14,528 nt of DNA from Lachnospiraceae bacterium (lineage in GTDB: Bacteria > Bacillota > Clostridia > Lachnospirales > Lachnospiraceae). The notes below the pieces were generated by a model. That model was not told where the DNA came from, made no database searches, and saw only the letters and a list, made by a program, of their open reading frames with translations. The position numbers and the translations under genes are program-made. Shown here piece by piece: positions 5,280-12,376 of the stretch. The first letter of the stretch is position 1. The number at the start of each line of letters is the position of its first letter. The DNA is taken from contig CAAGQC010000020.1 in assembly GCA_900771995.1 (NCBI GenBank), forward strand, positions 1-14,528. The letters run 5' to 3'.

Positions 5280-7199
5280 ATGGAAGCAGATATCCGTTGG
5301 CTGGATGATCCGCAGATATTCCGGGTCGGTCAGCTGCCTGCCCACAGCGATCACCCCATTTATGCGGATGCGGAGGAAGCGGCAGAGGATAAAAGTTCTC
5401 TGGTACAGTCTCTGGACGGGAACTGGGAGTTCGCTTATTCTGTGAACGCCGCAAGCCGCCCGGTGGATTTCTACCGGGACAAGGCCGGAGATACAGAGTT
5501 CGGAACGATCCGGGTACCGGGCCATATCGAACTGTCCGGTTACGACAAGATTCATTATATCAATACCATGTATCCCTGGGAGGGCAAAATTTACCGCCGC
5601 CCGGCTTACACGCTGGGGAAAGGTCTGGCGGAGGGCGCTTTCAGTGAAGCAGAGTATAATCCCGTAGGCTCTTACCGGAAGCGTTTTCATCTGGCGGATG
5701 GCCTGCGGGAGAAGAGGGTAGCCATCTGTTTTGAAGGTGTGGAGCAGGCCATGTATGTCTGGTTGAACGGACATTTCGTGGGATACGCGGAAGACAGTTT
5801 TACCCCCTCGGAATTTGATCTGACCCCTTATATTAAGGAAAAAGACAATCTGCTGGCGGTGGAAGTGCATAAACGCAGTACGGCGGCATTTCTGGAAGAT
5901 CAGGATTTCTTCCGCTTCTTCGGAATCTTCCGCAGTGTAAAATTATATGCAAAGCCTTGCTGGCATGTGGAAGACCTCTGGGCAAAGCCCGGTTACGCTG
6001 TGCAGGATGGAAAAGGCACACTGGATCTGACGGTAAAAGTATCTGCCAAAGACGCTGGCCAGCGCCCGGGCAAAATGCAGATCCGCCTATCGGATGCTGC
6101 GGGAAAAATGTTGCTTGCGCGAACCGAATTTTTACAGCCCCAGACGGAGCAGACGCTGCACCTGAGAGAAGAACTGGCAGAGAAAGTAACTCCCTGGAGC
6201 CATGAGAATCCGTACCTGTACCGGCTGGAGATCACGCTGACAGACAATGAGGACGAAGTAACGGAAGTGGTGCCTTATAAAATCGGTTTCCGGGATTTCA
6301 CGCTGGATCCTAAGGATAAGGTGATGAAACTGAACGGCGAGCGGCTGGTGATCTGCGGTGTGAACCGCCATGAGTGGAATGCGGCTTCCGGACGGTGTAT
6401 TTCCATGGAAGACATGAAATGGGACATTGAGTGCTTCAAGCGGAATCACATCAATGCTGTCCGCACCTGCCATTATCCGGATCGTATGGAATGGTACGAC
6501 CTGTGTGATGAAGCCGGTATTTATATGATGGCGGAGACGAATCTGGAAAGTCATGGCTCCTGGCAGAAGATGGGAGCGGTGGAACCCTCCTGGAATGTAC
6601 CCGGTTCCCTGCCGGAGTGGCGGGAGGCCGTGGTGGACCGCGCCAGAACCAACCTTGAATGCTTTAAGAATCATCCTTCGATCCTGTTCTGGTCTCTGGG
6701 AAATGAATCCTATGCCGGGGACGACATTGCCGCCATGCAGCAGCTTTTCAAGGAAAAGGATGATACCCGTCTGGTACATTACGAAGGTGTCTTCCACAAC
6801 AGAGCCTATGAGGGTCAGATCTCGGATGTGGAGAGCCGCATGTATGCGTACCCGCGGGAGATCATAGATTATCTGGAGCATGACCCGAAGAAACCCTATC
6901 TGTTATGCGAATATATGCATGACATGGGCAATTCTCTGGGTGGCATGAAGTCCTATATGGAGTTATTGGACCGCTTCGAAATGTATCAGGGCGGATTTAT
7001 CTGGGATTATATCGACCAGGCGCTGTGGGTGGAGGACGAAGTCACGGGACGAAGAGTCCTGCGCTACGGCGGAGATTTTGACGACCGTCCCAGTGACTAT
7101 GAATTTTCCGGCAACGGAATCCTCTTCGCGGATCGCAGCGAAAAACCGGCAATGCAGGAGGTGAGATACTACTATGGCACTCAGAATCGTGATCGGTGA
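5280..7199 (+). CDS. lacL: Beta-galactosidase large subunit (GH2, LacL type)
   Basis: This is the catalytic subunit of a heterodimeric beta-galactosidase that hydrolyses lactose and related beta-galactosides in the cytoplasm. Its 639 residues match LacL (about 630) rather than the roughly 1000 of one-chain LacZ. It begins IRWLDDPQIFRVGQLPAHSD, very like lactobacillar LacL. Next come the GH2 sugar-binding domain (VRVP-like GTIRVPGHIEL, WLNGHFVGYAEDSFTPSEFD), the Ig-like domain and the TIM barrel (GVNRHEWN, NAVRTCHYP). The acid/base is Glu476 in WSLGNES and the nucleophile Glu544 in CEYMHDMGNS. The protein ends soon after GGDFDDRPSDYEFSGNGI, where LacL proteins end. AGGAGG (5267-5272) lies 7 bases before the ATG. 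The 3' end overlaps lacM by 26 bases. No signal peptide is seen. All catalytic residues are present, so the enzyme should be active if LacM is made. Confidence 0.93.
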   Translation: MEADIRWLDDPQIFRVGQLPAHSDHPIYADAEEAAEDKSSLVQSLDGNWEFAYSVNAASRPVDFYRDKAGDTEFGTIRVPGHIELSGYDKIHYINTMYPWEGKIYRRPAYTLGKGLAEGAFSEAEYNPVGSYRKRFHLADGLREKRVAICFEGVEQAMYVWLNGHFVGYAEDSFTPSEFDLTPYIKEKDNLLAVEVHKRSTAAFLEDQDFFRFFGIFRSVKLYAKPCWHVEDLWAKPGYAVQDGKGTLDLTVKVSAKDAGQRPGKMQIRLSDAAGKMLLARTEFLQPQTEQTLHLREELAEKVTPWSHENPYLYRLEITLTDNEDEVTEVVPYKIGFRDFTLDPKDKVMKLNGERLVICGVNRHEWNAASGRCISMEDMKWDIECFKRNHINAVRTCHYPDRMEWYDLCDEAGIYMMAETNLESHGSWQKMGAVEPSWNVPGSLPEWREAVVDRARTNLECFKNHPSILFWSLGNESYAGDDIAAMQQLFKEKDDTRLVHYEGVFHNRAYEGQISDVESRMYAYPREIIDYLEHDPKKPYLLCEYMHDMGNSLGGMKSYMELLDRFEMYQGGFIWDYIDQALWVEDEVTGRRVLRYGGDFDDRPSDYEFSGNGILFADRSEKPAMQEVRYYYGTQNRDR

Positions 7200-8115
7200 T
7201 GTGACCATCGGCATACAGGGACAGGATTTCGCCTACATTTTCTCCGTAGGAATGGGCGGCATGGAGTCCTTATATAAAGAAGGAAAAGAGTGGCTGTACC
7301 GTTCTCCCAGACCGGCTTTCTGGCGGGCGGCCACGGACAATGACAGAGGCAATGGCTTCGCTTTCCGCAGTGCGGTGTGGTCTGCGGCGGATCGCTTTGT
7401 GCGATGCACAAAGGTAACGGCAAGAATGGACGGACAGGAGATCCCTATGCCTCCGGCACCGGAGAACAATCAATACAGTGGGGATGAGACCTGCGACCGG
7501 TTTGAAATCACCTATACCTACGAGACACCCACCGTTCCGGCGACAGAAGTCACGGTAAGCTATCTGGTGGAAGCGGACGGGCGGATCCATGTACAGGTGG
7601 ATTACTCCGGAAAACAGGGCCTGCCGGAACTTCCGGTATTCGGCTTAAGATTTTTAATGCCCACAGCAGCGGAAGGCTATACTTACGAAGGACTGTCCGG
7701 GGAGACTTATCCGGACCGTATGGCCGGAGGAATCCCGGGAAACTATAAGGTACAGGGACTTCCCGTGACACCCTATCTGGTACCGCAGGACTGCGGTGTG
7801 CATATGCAGACAAAATGGGTGGAGATCACAAGAAAGACTTCTTTAGATAATACAGATCAGGCCAAGCAGGAAAGCAGGCTGAGATTTGTGGCGGAAGAAG
7901 GAAAGCCTTTTGCCTTTTCCTGCCTGCCCTATACGGCACAGGAACTGGAAAATGCCCTGCATCAGGAAGAACTGCCTCCTGCCCGCAGAACGGTGTTGTC
8001 CGTTCTGGGAGCCGTCAGAGGCGTCGGAGGAATCGACAGCTGGGGCGCCGATGTGGAAGCCCCTTATCATATCAGCGGAGAACAGGACATCTCCTACGGA
8101 TTCTGGATCGAATGA
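7174..8115 (+). CDS. lacM: Beta-galactosidase small subunit (LacM type)
   Basis: The 313-residue partner of LacL supplies the C-terminal beta-sandwich (domain 5) that a one-chain LacZ carries in the same polypeptide, and completes the active site. Its start IVIGDVTIGIQGQDFAYIFS, then GGMESLYKEGKEWLYR and FWRAATDNDRG (49-59), match LacM and the LacZ small-chain domain. It ends DSWGADVEAPYHI...SYGFWIE, as expected for a full-length domain. The gene has its own near-perfect AGGAGGTGA (7156-7164), 9 bases before the ATG, inside the lacL coding sequence, and overlaps lacL by 26 bases in another frame. The dedicated ribosome binding site and family-typical lengths show a natural split gene rather than a frameshifted lacZ. 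The last 22 bases overlap the convergent Sir2 gene. Confidence 0.93.
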   Translation: MALRIVIGDVTIGIQGQDFAYIFSVGMGGMESLYKEGKEWLYRSPRPAFWRAATDNDRGNGFAFRSAVWSAADRFVRCTKVTARMDGQEIPMPPAPENNQYSGDETCDRFEITYTYETPTVPATEVTVSYLVEADGRIHVQVDYSGKQGLPELPVFGLRFLMPTAAEGYTYEGLSGETYPDRMAGGIPGNYKVQGLPVTPYLVPQDCGVHMQTKWVEITRKTSLDNTDQAKQESRLRFVAEEGKPFAFSCLPYTAQELENALHQEELPPARRTVLSVLGAVRGVGGIDSWGADVEAPYHISGEQDISYGFWIE

Positions 8116-8831
8116 AATACCTCCCCGATGGGTCCCTGAACCAGAAGATCCGCATGGTTATCTCTGGGGGTCGCACTCTTGTTGATGACCACCAGCTTGT
8201 CTCCCTGAAAATAATCAATTAACCCGGCTGCGGGATAGACAGCCAGAGAAGTGCCGCCGATGATCAGAACATCTGCTTCGTGGATGTATCTGACGGCGGC
8301 ATTTAACGTCTTCTCGTCCAGTCCCTCTTCGTACAGAACCACATCCGGCTTGATAATGCCGCCGCATTTTTCACAGCAGGGGATGCCTGTGCTGTTTAAG
8401 ATCGCGTCGATGCCATAGAACTGGTGGCATTTCTCACAGTAATTGCGAAGCACAGAGCCGTGGAGTTCCAGCACGGTCCTGCTTCCGGCGGCCTGATGCA
8501 GTCCGTCGATGTTCTGGGTGATCACAGCCCGGACCTTCCCGGCAGCTTCCAGTTCCGCCAGCTTCTTATGGGCGGCGTTGGGCTGGGCCTTGGGGAAGAG
8601 CATTTTGTTCCGGTAAAAACGGAAGAACTCCTCCGGATGGGAACGGTAAAAGGTGTGACTTAAAATCGTCTCCGGCGGGTAGTCGTACTGTTGATGATAC
8701 AGCCCGTCCACGCTGCGGAAGTCCGGGATCCCGCTCTCGGTGGAGACACCGGCTCCGCCAAAAAATACGATATTATCGTAGGTATCGATGATCTTTTGCA
8801 ATTCTCTGATCTGTTCGTTCAAACTTTTCAT
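8094..8831 (-). CDS. Sir2-family NAD-dependent protein deacylase (sirtuin)
   Basis: This 245-residue cytoplasmic enzyme removes acyl groups from lysines using NAD+. Visible motifs are GGAGVSTESGIPDFRS (25-40, NAD binding), TQNIDGLH (105-112), the catalytic His124 in LELHGS, a structural zinc site C132-x2-C135 ... C153-x2-C156, GGTSLAVYPAA and the late VINKSATPRDNHADLLVQG. Length and order are normal for a bacterial class III/U-type sirtuin; I did not assign the class firmly. ATG 8831 was chosen because GGAGG (plus-strand 8840-8844) is 8 bases upstream. An in-frame ATG at 8846 overlaps that ribosome binding site and is less likely. A good promoter lies about 50 bases upstream. The gene is divergent from the YdcF-like gene and its 3' end overlaps lacM by 22 bases. 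Confidence 0.95.
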   Translation of the reverse strand: MKSLNEQIRELQKIIDTYDNIVFFGGAGVSTESGIPDFRSVDGLYHQQYDYPPETILSHTFYRSHPEEFFRFYRNKMLFPKAQPNAAHKKLAELEAAGKVRAVITQNIDGLHQAAGSRTVLELHGSVLRNYCEKCHQFYGIDAILNSTGIPCCEKCGGIIKPDVVLYEEGLDEKTLNAAVRYIHEADVLIIGGTSLAVYPAAGLIDYFQGDKLVVINKSATPRDNHADLLVQGPIGEVFHSIQNP

Positions 8832-8877
8832 AGGCCAGTCCTCCATTTTGTTTCGTTTAAAGTAATCTGCTAATTAC

Positions 8878-8906
8878 ATCATAGTGTCCAATGCATGCTA
8901 AGTCAA
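8878..8906 (-). promoter_or_regulatory. Promoter of the Sir2 gene
   Basis: On the minus strand, TTGACT (plus 8901-8906), a 17-base spacer and TATGAT (plus 8878-8883) form a close match to the SigA consensus, 46 bases before the chosen start codon. Confidence 0.75.
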
Positions 8907-8964
8907 TCGTTGGTGGATAAAGAAAATTTTCGAAAAAATTAAGAAAACCCTAAAATATGTGGTA

Positions 8965-8994
8965 TTGAGACCGCCGTGGGAGATATGCTACAAT
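8965..8994 (+). promoter_or_regulatory. Promoter of the YdcF-like/DUF951 unit
   Basis: TTGAGA (8965-8970), an 18-base spacer and TACAAT (8989-8994), preceded by a TGC extended -10, lie 27 bases before the ATG. It diverges from the Sir2 promoter. Confidence 0.7.
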
Positions 8995-9021
8995 AGACCG
9001 TAGGGAAAGAATGGAGGCAGT

Positions 9022-9855
9022 ATGAAGAGGGACCGCTTGATTCCGAGAGAAAAAAGTAAAAAAGTGATCTATCTGGATCCCAGAGGCAGAGGCGTGGGAC
9101 AGAAACATTATGGGGCGATGGTACTCTATGTTCTGGCAGTGCTGTGTCTGCTGTATTGCGTGGGGATCGGTCTTTTTGTCGGCTTCGGCAGCTATTTTTT
9201 CCTGACCTGGGGTGTGATCGGTGTCCTTTGTGCCGCATGGGCCTGGGTGCTGACTCACAGAAATGTATATGACAGGATTCCACGATGGCTGCATATTACC
9301 TTCCGGAGTCTTGTGGTGGCAGGAATGGTATTGCTTCTTATTATAGAAGGAATGATCTTCAGTCAGTTTCATGCCACTGCGCAGGCGGGGGCGGACTATG
9401 TGATTATATTGGGGGCTCAGTGGAAGACTTCCGGCCCCAGCTATGTACTGCAGAAACGTCTGGATAAAGCCGTAGAGTACCTGAATGCCAACCCGGAGAC
9501 CAAAGTCATCGTGTCGGGCGGACAGGGATATAATGAGCCCATCAGTGAAGCGGAGGGCATGAAAGGCTATCTGGAAGCGGCGGGGATCGATCCGGAACGG
9601 ATCCTTATGGAGGATGCTTCCACGAACACGACGCAGAATCTGATCTTCAGCGGAGAACTGCTGAATCGATCGGAGGACAGAGTTGTGGTCATTACCAACA
9701 ATTTTCACATGTTCCGGGCGCTGGCCATTGCGAGAAAACAGGGCTATGCCCATGCAGAAGGACTTTCGGCGGGGGCTTTTCCCCTGATGCTCCCTAACAA
9801 TCTGCTCCGGGAGGCCTGCGGCGTGTTAAAAGATTTTATGGCGAATCATTTGTAG
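9022..9855 (+). CDS. YdcF/DUF218 family membrane protein
   Basis: The 277-residue protein has a basic cytosolic N-terminus, three membrane segments (about 31-54, 57-77 and 95-115) and then a DUF218 domain. The domain shows DYVIILGAQWKTSGPSYVLQ (125-144), an Arg at 146 in the QKRLDKA helix, VIVSGGQGYNEPISEAEGM (162-180), EDASTNTTQNL (197-207) and VITNNFHMFRA (223-233). These residues line the predicted active pocket of the family, which includes SanA- and ElyC-like envelope proteins; no reaction is established for this branch. With three membrane spans after a cytosolic N-terminus, the domain probably faces outward. GGAGG (9013-9017) lies only 4 bases before the ATG. The DUF951 gene follows after 27 bases, probably in the same transcript. 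Confidence 0.9.
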   Translation: MKRDRLIPREKSKKVIYLDPRGRGVGQKHYGAMVLYVLAVLCLLYCVGIGLFVGFGSYFFLTWGVIGVLCAAWAWVLTHRNVYDRIPRWLHITFRSLVVAGMVLLLIIEGMIFSQFHATAQAGADYVIILGAQWKTSGPSYVLQKRLDKAVEYLNANPETKVIVSGGQGYNEPISEAEGMKGYLEAAGIDPERILMEDASTNTTQNLIFSGELLNRSEDRVVVITNNFHMFRALAIARKQGYAHAEGLSAGAFPLMLPNNLLREACGVLKDFMANHL

Positions 9856-9882
9856 AACGACAGATAGAAGAGGAAAGACAGT

Positions 9883-10065
9883 ATGGATATCAATGTAGGA
9901 GATGTATTAAAACTGAAAAAACAGCATCCCTGCGGCAGCAGAGAATGGGAAGTGCTCCGGGTGGGAGCGGATTTCCGGCTGAAATGTCTGGGCTGTGGGC
10001 ACCAGATCATGATCGCGAGAAAATTATTAGAAAAAAATGTGAAAGAAATCGTTGAAAAAGCTTGA
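9883..10065 (+). CDS. DUF951 family small protein
   Basis: The 60-residue protein matches the DUF951 pattern: DINVGDVLKLKKQHPCGSRE, WEVLRVGADFRLKCLGCGH, then Q-IMIARKLLEKNVKEI. The three Cys (17, 35, 38) and the HPCGS and CLGCGH motifs suggest a small metal- or nucleic-acid-binding fold, but no function is known to me. The length is typical. AAGAGGA near 9868-9874 serves as ribosome binding site. The gene lies just upstream of rpsF, a position seen in other Firmicutes, and its stop codon is inside the rpsF promoter. Confidence 0.9.
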   Translation: MDINVGDVLKLKKQHPCGSREWEVLRVGADFRLKCLGCGHQIMIARKLLEKNVKEIVEKA

Positions 10066-10090
10066 AAAGTGCACGGGGATATGGTATCAT
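10062..10090 (+). promoter_or_regulatory. Promoter of rpsF-ssb-rpsR
   Basis: TTGAAA (10062-10067), a 17-base spacer and TATCAT (10085-10090) with an upstream TGG extended -10. The -35 hexamer contains the DUF951 stop codon. The predicted 5' leader is about 67 bases long. Confidence 0.78.
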
Positions 10091-10117
10091 GTTCTTTCGT
10101 GAGACACTTTATTCCTT

Positions 10118-10138
10118 GCTCATATGTAATATATGGGC
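10118..10138 (+). promoter_or_regulatory. Leader hairpin upstream of rpsF
   Basis: GCTCATAT (10118-10125) pairs with ATATGGGC (10131-10138), with one G-U pair and a GTAAT loop. It lies between the promoter and the rpsF ribosome binding site. S6:S18 binds its own leader in many bacteria, but I did not see the bulged CCG hallmark of that motif, so this is only a candidate. Confidence 0.3.
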
Positions 10139-10163
10139 CAGAGACCAAAAGGAGGTAACTAAC

Positions 10164-10454
10164 ATGAACAAGTACGAATTAGCCGTTGTTGTTAGCGCTA
10201 AGATCGAGGATGATGAGAGAGCAGCCGTTGTTGACAAGTGCAAAGCACTGGTTGAGAGATTCGGCGGCAACATCACAGAAGTGGACGAGTGGGGCAAGAA
10301 GAAGCTTGCTTACGAAGTTCAGAAGATGAAAGAAGCTTTCTATTACTTCATCAGATTCGAAGCTGAGAGCACTGTTCCCGCAGAGATCGAGAGCCGTGTT
10401 CGTATCATGGACAACGTGATCAGATACTTATGCGTTAGACAGGACGAGGCATAA
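10164..10454 (+). CDS. rpsF: 30S ribosomal protein S6
   Basis: S6 sits on the 30S platform as a partner of S18. The 96 residues show the family pattern MNKYELAVVVSAKIEDDERA, FGGNITEVDEWGKKKLAYEV and the late AFYYFIRFEAES...VRIMDNVIRYL. The start is fixed by GGAGG (10151-10155), 8 bases before the ATG. The frame is open further upstream into the leader, but that part has no ribosome binding site and is not S6-like. It is the first gene of rpsF-ssb-rpsR, with its own promoter. Confidence 0.98.
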   Translation: MNKYELAVVVSAKIEDDERAAVVDKCKALVERFGGNITEVDEWGKKKLAYEVQKMKEAFYYFIRFEAESTVPAEIESRVRIMDNVIRYLCVRQDEA

Positions 10455-10475
10455 ACAGAAAGCGAGAAGCGAAAT

Positions 10476-10934
10476 ATGAATAAAGTAATTCTTATGGGAC
10501 GTTTAACAAGGGATCCTGAGGTAAGATATTCTCAGGGAGCTACCGCAACAGCGATTGCTCGTTTTTCCATTGCAGTAGATAGAAGATTTAAGCGTGACGG
10601 TGAGCCGGATGCTGATTTTATTAACTGTGTAGCGTTTGGCAGAACCGGTGAGTTTATCGAGAGATACGGCCACAAGGGAACAAAGTTCGTTGTGGAAGGA
10701 CGTATTCAGACCGGCAGCTATACCAATAAGGATGGACAGCGTGTGTACACTACCGATGTAGTGGCTGAGAACGTAGAGTTCGCAGAGAGCAAGAATGCAT
10801 CTGCCGGCAATAATGACGGTGGATACCAGAACGCTGGCTTTGGTGGTGGCAATAATGCCCCCGCTCCTTCCGGAGCCGGTGATGGCTTTATGAACATCCC
10901 TGACGGCATCGATGAAGAATTACCCTTTAACTAA
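10476..10934 (+). CDS. ssb: Single-stranded DNA-binding protein
   Basis: The 152-residue SSB coats single-stranded DNA in replication and repair. The OB fold runs from MNKVILMGRLTRDPEVRYS to about residue 108, with ARFSIAVDRRF, ADFINCVAFGRTGEFIERY and KGTKFVVEGRIQTGSYTNKDG. A Gly/Asn-rich linker follows, then the acidic tip DEELPFN, which recruits partner proteins; the residue after the usual terminal Pro-Phe is Asn. The ribosome binding site is poor (only AGCGAGAAGCG lies before the ATG), so translation may depend on coupling to rpsF, 21 bases upstream. The position between rpsF and rpsR is the classical one. Confidence 0.98.
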   Translation: MNKVILMGRLTRDPEVRYSQGATATAIARFSIAVDRRFKRDGEPDADFINCVAFGRTGEFIERYGHKGTKFVVEGRIQTGSYTNKDGQRVYTTDVVAENVEFAESKNASAGNNDGGYQNAGFGGGNNAPAPSGAGDGFMNIPDGIDEELPFN

Positions 10935-11000
10935 GTTTCAGTGACAAGCGGAGCTGACACCCGCCTCTGCCCTGACAGATTCCGATAGGAGGTAATAATA

Positions 11001-11264
11001 ATGGCTTTTAATAAGACTGAGAAGACCGATTCTCCGATGAGAAAAAAAGGCGGCATGCGCAGAAGAAAGAAAGTTTGCGTATTCTGTGGTAAAGATAACG
11101 TAATCGATTACAAGGATACAGCTAAGCTGAAGAAGTATGTATCTGAGAGAGGTAAGATCCTTCCTCGTCGTATTACCGGTACTTGCGCAAAGCATCAGAG
11201 AGCACTGACCGTTGCTATCAAGAGAGCACGTCACGTTGCACTTATGCCTTACGTAGCTGAATAA
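11001..11264 (+). CDS. rpsR: 30S ribosomal protein S18
   Basis: The 87-residue S18 has the conserved core VIDYKDTAKLKKYVSERGKI, LPRRITGTCAKHQRALTVAI and KRARHVALMPY. A CVFC pair near residues 26-29, together with the later CAKH, suggests the zinc-binding form seen in many Clostridia; this is inferred from residue pattern. AGGAGGT (10987-10993) is 7 bases before the ATG. Codon use is strongly biased, as expected for high expression. It is the last gene of the operon; a terminator follows 22 bases later. The 66-base gap after ssb holds no clear element beyond a weak GCGG/CCGC stem. Confidence 0.98.
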   Translation: MAFNKTEKTDSPMRKKGGMRRRKKVCVFCGKDNVIDYKDTAKLKKYVSERGKILPRRITGTCAKHQRALTVAIKRARHVALMPYVAE

Positions 11265-11286
11265 TTCAGACTAAGACAGTAATGAG

Positions 11287-11315
11287 AGACCAGTCACATT
11301 GTGGCTGGTCTTTTT
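11287..11315 (+). terminator. Intrinsic terminator of rpsF-ssb-rpsR
   Basis: AGACCAGTCAC (11287-11297) pairs with GTGGCTGGTCT (11301-11311), 11 bp with one G-U, around an ATT loop and followed by TTTTTAT. This is a textbook rho-independent terminator. Confidence 0.95.
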
Positions 11316-11336
11316 ATGTTGTATATTTGTGGAGAT

Positions 11337-11365
11337 TTGACGTGAACGCCGGGTTAAATTATAAT
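11337..11365 (+). promoter_or_regulatory. Promoter of the SpoU-type RNA methyltransferase gene
   Basis: TTGACG (11337-11342), a 17-base spacer and a perfect TATAAT (11360-11365) lie 31 bases before the ATG, directly after the operon terminator. Confidence 0.87.
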
Positions 11366-11396
11366 GGATAAGAAGTATTTTAGGAGATAAACGGGC

Positions 11397-12227
11397 ATGA
11401 AAATAACACAAACTACGGATTTACATATACCGGAGCTGGAGATCTACAATGAGCGGAGGGAAGTACAGCTGTTCCATTATTATGAGCCGGAACCGGGCCT
11501 GTTCATTGCGGAGAGCCCCAATGTGATCCTGCGGGCGCTGGCGGCAGGATATGAGCCGTTGTCCCTTCTGATGGAACAGAAGGAGGCGGATTCGGAGAAG
11601 GGCAGGGAAATCCTGGAACGGATTGCAGAGGTCACGGAGGAACTTCCGGTCTATGTGTCATCCAACGAAGTGTTGTCGGAGATTTCAGGATTTAAACTGG
11701 CGAGAGGCATGCTCTGTGCCATGCGCAGAAGAGAACTGCCGAAGATGGAGGAGTTGTGCCGGGAGGCCAGACGCATCGCTGTTCTGGAAAATGTGGTAAA
11801 CCCCACCAATGTAGGTGCTATCTTCCGTTCTGCGGCGGCTCTGGGGATTGATGCGGTACTGTTGACAAAGGGCTGCAGTGACCCGCTGTACCGTCGTGCG
11901 GCAAGAGTCAGCATGGGAACCGTATTTCAGGTGCCCTGGACGATCCTGGGGACGGCGGACTGGCCGGAGAACACCATGGAAGGGCTGCGGAACATGGGAT
12001 ATCATACCGTAGCCATGGCCTTAAAGGAAGACAGCCTGCGGCCGGATGACGAGGAGCTGCATCAGGCGGAAAAACTGGCCATTATTCTGGGAACGGAAGG
12101 GGAAGGACTGGCGGCGGATACCATCGCAGACTGTGACGATACCGTATGCATTCCCATGGCCCATGGCGTGGATTCCCTGAACGTGGCGGCAGCCAGTGCC
12201 GTGGCTTTCTGGGAATTGTGCAAGTAG
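11397..12227 (+). CDS. SpoU/TrmH-family RNA 2'-O-methyltransferase
   Basis: The 276-residue SPOUT enzyme uses S-adenosylmethionine to methylate a ribose 2'-OH in rRNA or tRNA. The knot domain carries motif 1 ENVVNPTNVGAIFR (131-144), motif 2 ILGTEGEGL (230-238) and motif 3 IPMAHGVDSLNVAAAS (252-267). An N-terminal domain of about 115 residues fits the substrate-binding region of RlmB/TsnR-like members (FIAESPNVILRALAAGYEPL). The exact RNA target cannot be told. AGGAG (11382-11386) is 10 bases before the ATG. It has its own promoter, and no clear terminator separates it from the next gene. In motif 3 the commonly seen Ser after LNV is Ala. Confidence 0.93.
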   Translation: MKITQTTDLHIPELEIYNERREVQLFHYYEPEPGLFIAESPNVILRALAAGYEPLSLLMEQKEADSEKGREILERIAEVTEELPVYVSSNEVLSEISGFKLARGMLCAMRRRELPKMEELCREARRIAVLENVVNPTNVGAIFRSAAALGIDAVLLTKGCSDPLYRRAARVSMGTVFQVPWTILGTADWPENTMEGLRNMGYHTVAMALKEDSLRPDDEELHQAEKLAIILGTEGEGLAADTIADCDDTVCIPMAHGVDSLNVAAASAVAFWELCK

Positions 12228-12332
12228 ACAGGATGGTCTGTATCCGGAAAAGCCGACAAAAAGCACAAATTTGACAGAGGAATATTGTCTATTCGTCAAA
12301 ATAATATGGTGGCGGAGCGGATTATTATTTGT

Positions 12333-12338
12333 TATAAT
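12333..12338 (+). promoter_or_regulatory. Extended -10 promoter of gdpP
   Basis: A perfect TATAAT with a TGT extended -10 lies 38 bases before the ATG. The -35 region (TGGCGG at 12310-12315) is poor. TTTGAC (12270-12275) and GTCAAA (12295-12300) form a separated dyad upstream that could be an activator or repressor site. Confidence 0.62.
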
Positions 12339-12376
12339 AGAAGTTGTCGAACGCAAATATTGAGAGGTGTTCTTTC

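Noticed and set aside
5059..5445. Intact 128-residue gene overlapping the lacL start
   Set aside because: It begins as permease-like sequence but then runs out of frame through the lacL ribosome binding site and coding start into non-domain sequence; it is better explained as part of a remnant.
7160..7200. Frameshift breaking a single lacZ gene
   Set aside because: The second reading frame has its own strong ribosome binding site and ATG, and both products have the lengths and ends of LacL and LacM, so a natural two-subunit enzyme is the better reading.
10062..10163. N-terminal extension of S6 beginning in the leader
   Set aside because: The extra 34 residues are unlike S6 and overlap the promoter, whereas GGAGG sits correctly before the ATG at 10164.
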